Shown here in pieces: positions 5,958 to 6,030 of a DNA stretch of 6,030 nucleotides; the stretch's first letter is position 1, and the number at the start of each line of letters is the position of its first letter. The stretch is from DATBFG01 sp036558645 (GTDB lineage Bacteria; Acidobacteriota; Terriglobia; Terriglobales; Acidobacteriaceae), in NCBI GenBank assembly GCA_036558645.1, contig DATBFG010000012.1, positions 1 to 6,030 of the forward strand, given 5' to 3'. Under the pieces are notes generated by a model that searched no databases, had not been told where the DNA came from, and worked only from the letters and a program-made list of their open reading frames with translations. Position numbers and translations under genes: made by a program.

Positions 5958-6030
5958 CGCATTGACAGCCTTCGCTTTCCTGGAATTCTTGAGTTCTGGT
6001 TTTTGGGTGGAATCTACTGAGAAGCGTTCA
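5958..6030 (-). promoter_or_regulatory. Partial upstream region of the haloperoxidase gene
   Basis: Leader of the haloperoxidase gene, cut by the window edge. GAATTCTTGAGTTC (5983-5996) is an imperfect dyad (10 of 14 bases in symmetric pairs) that could be a protein-binding site, but this is weak. No clear -10 or -35 is visible. Confidence 0.25.

Overview
The window looks like chromosomal DNA from a heterotrophic bacterium of the Acidobacteriota (Terriglobia-like), with moderate GC content. The assignment rests on three things: a seven-repeat GloVer-type secreted protein (a family I associate with Acidobacteriota, Verrucomicrobia and Gloeobacter), a Tat-exported vanadium haloperoxidase-like protein, and an intergenic spacer built from short CAGAAGTC / CAGAATGCAGAATT-like words. 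This is inference from memory of family distribution; no marker gene is present.

Left half, plus strand (1-2613): three tightly packed genes that read as one operon. The first is an enoyl-CoA hydratase/isomerase cut off by the window edge (1-603). Its stop overlaps the GTG start of a YbgC-type hotdog acyl-CoA thioesterase (600-1031). After 28 bp comes a histidine ammonia-lyase-family gene (1060-2613) that starts at TTG with a good ribosome binding site. The lyase carries the MIO triad and the residues that favour histidine. A histidine-degrading enzyme in an operon with two acyl-CoA enzymes is unusual enough to note.

Convergent junction (2614-2656): a perfect 12-bp palindrome and a bulged hairpin separate the operon from the minus-strand genes.

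Right half, minus strand (2657-5957): a secreted protein made of seven GloVer repeats, possibly a seven-bladed beta-propeller, lies downstream of a 565-residue Tat-exported vanadium-dependent haloperoxidase-like protein. The 340-bp spacer between them holds no gene. It contains five copies of a 13-bp word in both orientations and a 32-bp imperfect inverted repeat.

I do not see a clearly new multi-gene system. The most interesting items are the haloperoxidase, whose third vanadate-binding motif lacks the expected arginine; the intergenic repeat structure; the lyase with a mixed active-site lid and an insertion; and the possible Velcro closure of the GloVer protein.
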